64,000 nucleotides of DNA from Ottelia alismoides (Eukaryota > Streptophyta > Magnoliopsida > Alismatales > Hydrocharitaceae), in assembly GCA_037367405.1 (NCBI GenBank), contig JAZKJV010010132.1, positions 744,001-808,000 on the forward strand. Reading direction: 5' to 3'. The position numbers and the translations under genes were made by a program. The notes beneath the pieces were generated by a model that saw only the letters and a program-made list of their open reading frames with translations, did not search any database and had not been told where the DNA came from. Below, piece after piece: positions 61,641-64,000 of the stretch. How positions within the stretch are numbered: the stretch's first letter is position 1; the number at the start of each line of letters is the position of its first letter.

Positions 61641-62113
61641 TCAAAAGGTAAGGGTCCAGTCTGATTCTTGATGCCGAGTGATTCTGAAATCAAAATGATT
61701 GGTAAACTTAGGTGGAATTCTCATGTTTGCTATTGATTTATCTAGGCACAGTATCATAGGCTTTTTTTAAAACAGTAAAAATCATCCTCCTTTTCCAAAA
61801 CAGTAAAAATCATCTGAAAGTCGTCTTTATTCATGGAACTTACACTGAACGCCTGAAAATATGTATGCCCTCAGTTTTAGATGATTGAGCATTAAACCAA
61901 ACTGGTTTTATGTTACCATTAAAACTTTTCAACCTTTTTTACAAGTATCTTTTCATCTAAAAAGAATTTGATATCCTATAATCCGATAATAGAAATAAAG
62001 AAACTGAGCTGAAGAAGAGAGGTGGTATAATGCAAAACGGGCTCTTAAGGCCCCCACTGTTCATTCAATACACACTTGGAGGCTGTTAAAATAGGTCTAT
62101 GTCTGCCGGTGTA
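61641..62113. other. Intron 6 DNA, no gene
   Basis: A short direct repeat AACAGTAAAAATCATC occurs twice at about 61770-61816. Nothing else is recognised. Confidence 0.45.
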
Positions 62114-62231
62114 GGAATGCATAGTAGGGCTCCTGCTGGGATGGTGTACGCGGAGTGATCCTCCTTTGATGAGGAGTGCATAGTAGGGCTCCTGCTGGGA
62201 TGGTGTGCTTGGGGTGATACTCGTTTGATGA
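62114..62231. repeat. 59-bp tandem duplication
   Basis: The unit with GCATAGTAGGGCTCCTGCTG occupies 62114-62172 and 62173-62231, with several differences near the unit ends. Confidence 0.85.
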
Positions 62232-63004
62232 AGAGGTTTGGTGCAGGGCATTGGTCCACATTGTGCTGGCTGAGTCAATTCATTGATATGAACCAGAACT
62301 GCTGCCATGGAGAAGGTGTGGTGGATCCCCCATTGTGTTGGCGATTTTTTCTGTAGTTGGTTCTGGTCACTACATACTAAGGAGAGAAAGAAAGAGATGC
62401 AGGCAGTAAAAAAGAGGGGGCGGGTTGTCACCTAATTTTTTACTCTCTTTTCTCGTAATAATACAATGTAGATGAACCGTTTTCTATGTTTATCTTCTCC
62501 ATTTTTTTGTAAGTTTCAAATCAGTATGGGATTTGTTTCTACTTTTCCCTTTTTATTTTATTTAATCATCCTCCTTTGTTTAGATAATTAACTGTTGAAA
62601 ACATGATTTTTTCCCTTGCATTTCTTCTCCCATTTTCTTTCAATTATAACCTTAAACATCTCTCTTTCCTTCCTGTAAAGTAAAGATTAACAGATATAAG
62701 TGATTCATGACTATTTGTTTTGTGACTTAAGTAGTCAATTTATGAGATTTTTGGGTTTTGTGGCAAACATGATTATTTGCATATCAAAAGGAAACAAAGA
62801 AATTAGTCTATCCATACATATATTAATCAATAATCAGTGTGACAATGATTAATATAAAATGTCTGACTTCATTGCACACTGTTGAAGCAAAGCAATCAAA
62901 AAGCATATCCCAATATGTAATGCATGTTTCCGCACCCCTCACAATCAAGCAACATTTCACTGGCTTTTGGTACCTCGTAGTCATGCTCATGCCTCACATA
63001 TTTG
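62232..63004. other. Intron 6 DNA, no feature recognised
   Basis: It is AT-rich sequence without a recognisable gene, element end or RNA. Confidence 0.45.
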
Positions 63005-63085
63005 AAAAAACGAAAAGCAGAACGAGGCGTTTCCCTCGAAAACGAGGAGAGGCGTAGCCTCGAGACGGTCGAGGCATAAGCCTTA
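63005..63085. mobile_element. CpG-rich GAGGCG element end
   Basis: GAACGAGGCGTTTCCCTCG, GGCGTAGCCTCGAG and GGTCGAGGCATAAGCCTTAG repeat the style of the arms at 7162-7255 and 55690-55815. AT-rich sequence follows, as in the first copy. The other end is not identified. Confidence 0.4.
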
Positions 63086-63444
63086 GATTATAGAGAAAAA
63101 TATGCATAAACTATAATTATATACATGTCAATATAATTATATGTTTTACGCCCAACATATAGTACTTAACACTATAATATACTATGAAATAATAAAGATA
63201 AGAACATCAAAAGAGAAGATAGAACAACTTCATATCCCTTTATACATATTTTCTTCCAATCAAAGAGGAATTCATTGCTTATAAATGTTGCGAAAAAATT
63301 AAACGATACATATCTGTCTTTGACATATTGTTGTAATTAGAAGATGATTAATTATATGTTGAAGAAATTTAATGTTGTGTCTAACATATAATATATGGCA
63401 ACATGAGAACCATGGATTCTATCCATTTCATTTTGCTTGATACT

Positions 63445-63590
63445 AGGGGTGCACGTGGATCAGATTGGGTCGGATTTTGGCTTAATCCGTGTCCAATCCA
63501 TAATTAACAGATTTTTAGTTTTTCCAATCCAATCCATTAAACTTACAGATTCGATCCACCGGATCACGGATTGGATCGGATTTTTATTGA
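63445..63590. mobile_element. Possible hAT element end
   Basis: TAGGGGTGCACGTGGATCAG at 63445 has the TAGGG(G/A)TG form of hAT TIRs, followed by repeated GGATCGGAT and AATCCAATCC words in both orientations. No second terminus or target duplication was found before the window ends. Confidence 0.35.
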
Positions 63591-64000
63591 TCATCTATTG
63601 TCACTTCATACACTATGATTAAGTTTGTATCACCCTAGACTTCAACATTTGAATCATGCTTCTAAAATTGTGAACATGGATAAATGTAACGAAAATAATA
63701 GTTAATTTTTGGGAAACAAAAAAATATATACTTGTCATGAATTTAGTAAGAAACAATCTCCGATGTTCCCAAGGACTAGCATGACCGAAATAGCTAAATT
63801 CTTGGGTCATCTAAATGGGTTCAAAAACCACACGTTTCTGTGGATCATCATAATGTACCTCCACATGTCCGCTCAGAGGAAAGTCTTTTTGTAACCGATG
63901 ATCCTCAAAACTATAATCAGTTGATATACAACGTAGATTCGGATGATTGATGGAAGAAACACCAAACATATCCCATACTTGTTATCCATAGAAATGGTAG

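Larger units (their letters stand above)
45248..64000 (+). other. SPP: SPP intron 6, at least 18,753 bp
   Basis: It opens with GTATGT. I scanned forward for the YDIFWVFFTPVMV-type exon and found none before 64000. 45248-46170 holds no recognisable feature beyond AT-rich DNA. Other content is listed separately. Confidence 0.75.

Noticed and set aside
45248..64000. A further SPP exon with the YD catalytic motif
   Set aside because: I looked for the conserved YDIFWVFFTP coding text in the three + frames and saw none. A divergent or very short exon could have been missed by eye.

Overview
The window is nuclear DNA from a flowering plant. It holds one recognisable host gene on the + strand, split by small GT-AG introns and then by very large ones, and most of the remaining classifiable sequence is transposable-element debris. 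The species cannot be named from the sequence. The elements are typical of angiosperms: L1-type LINEs with zf-RVT ends, an RTE LINE, Ty1/copia elements primed by initiator-Met tRNA, hAT and Tourist MITEs, and a tRNA-type SINE.

Host gene: six exons (5228-5267, 5352-5467, 5779-5930, 6050-6135, 26355-26482, 45197-45247) join in phase to 191 codons of signal peptide peptidase (SPP), an intramembrane aspartyl protease of the ER. Introns 1-3 are 84, 311 and 119 bp. Introns 4 and 5 are about 20.2 and 18.7 kb, and intron 6 runs beyond the right edge (more than 18.7 kb). The exons that carry the two catalytic aspartates of the family are not in the window.

Layout. 1-4850: AT-rich upstream DNA with a CACTA-like terminus, a Tourist MITE and a 1.0-kb non-autonomous hAT element ending about 190 bp before the likely 5' UTR. 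6136-26354 (intron 4): a hAT-type element (7162-14174, perfect 8-bp target duplication) holds a minus-strand copia (7316-13551). That copia holds an unusual LTR-6 bp-LTR insertion (9343-10326) and a 214-bp hAT MITE in its gag zinc knuckle. Then follow a CGATAT-rich element, an old + strand L1 broken by two younger minus-strand L1s (17530-21455 and 22334-24465, each with a target duplication), and a copia LTR. 26483-45196 (intron 5): a second copia (26995-38611) whose middle is replaced by a minus-strand L1, which is itself hit by a + strand L1 (30397-32383) and by an LTR-like GC-rich block; then a SINE (38662-38852), a dispersed repeat, copia and gypsy-like remnants, a second 214-bp hAT MITE and an L1 tail. 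45248-64000 (intron 6 so far): a short L1 tail in a TA microsatellite, a hAT element nested in another inverted-repeat element, L1 pieces, a second copy of the dispersed repeat plus gypsy-like LTR, an RTE LINE with a (TTG)n tail, and further debris.

The elements do not work together with SPP. They are a layered record of insertions into its introns, most of them antisense to the gene. The observations most worth checking are the two-LTR insertion with almost no interior, the SINE whose 3' end matches the RTE LINE in the same window, the switch from tiny to giant introns in SPP, and a repeated collinear repeat/LTR block at about 39-42.4 kb and 50.9-54.5 kb.
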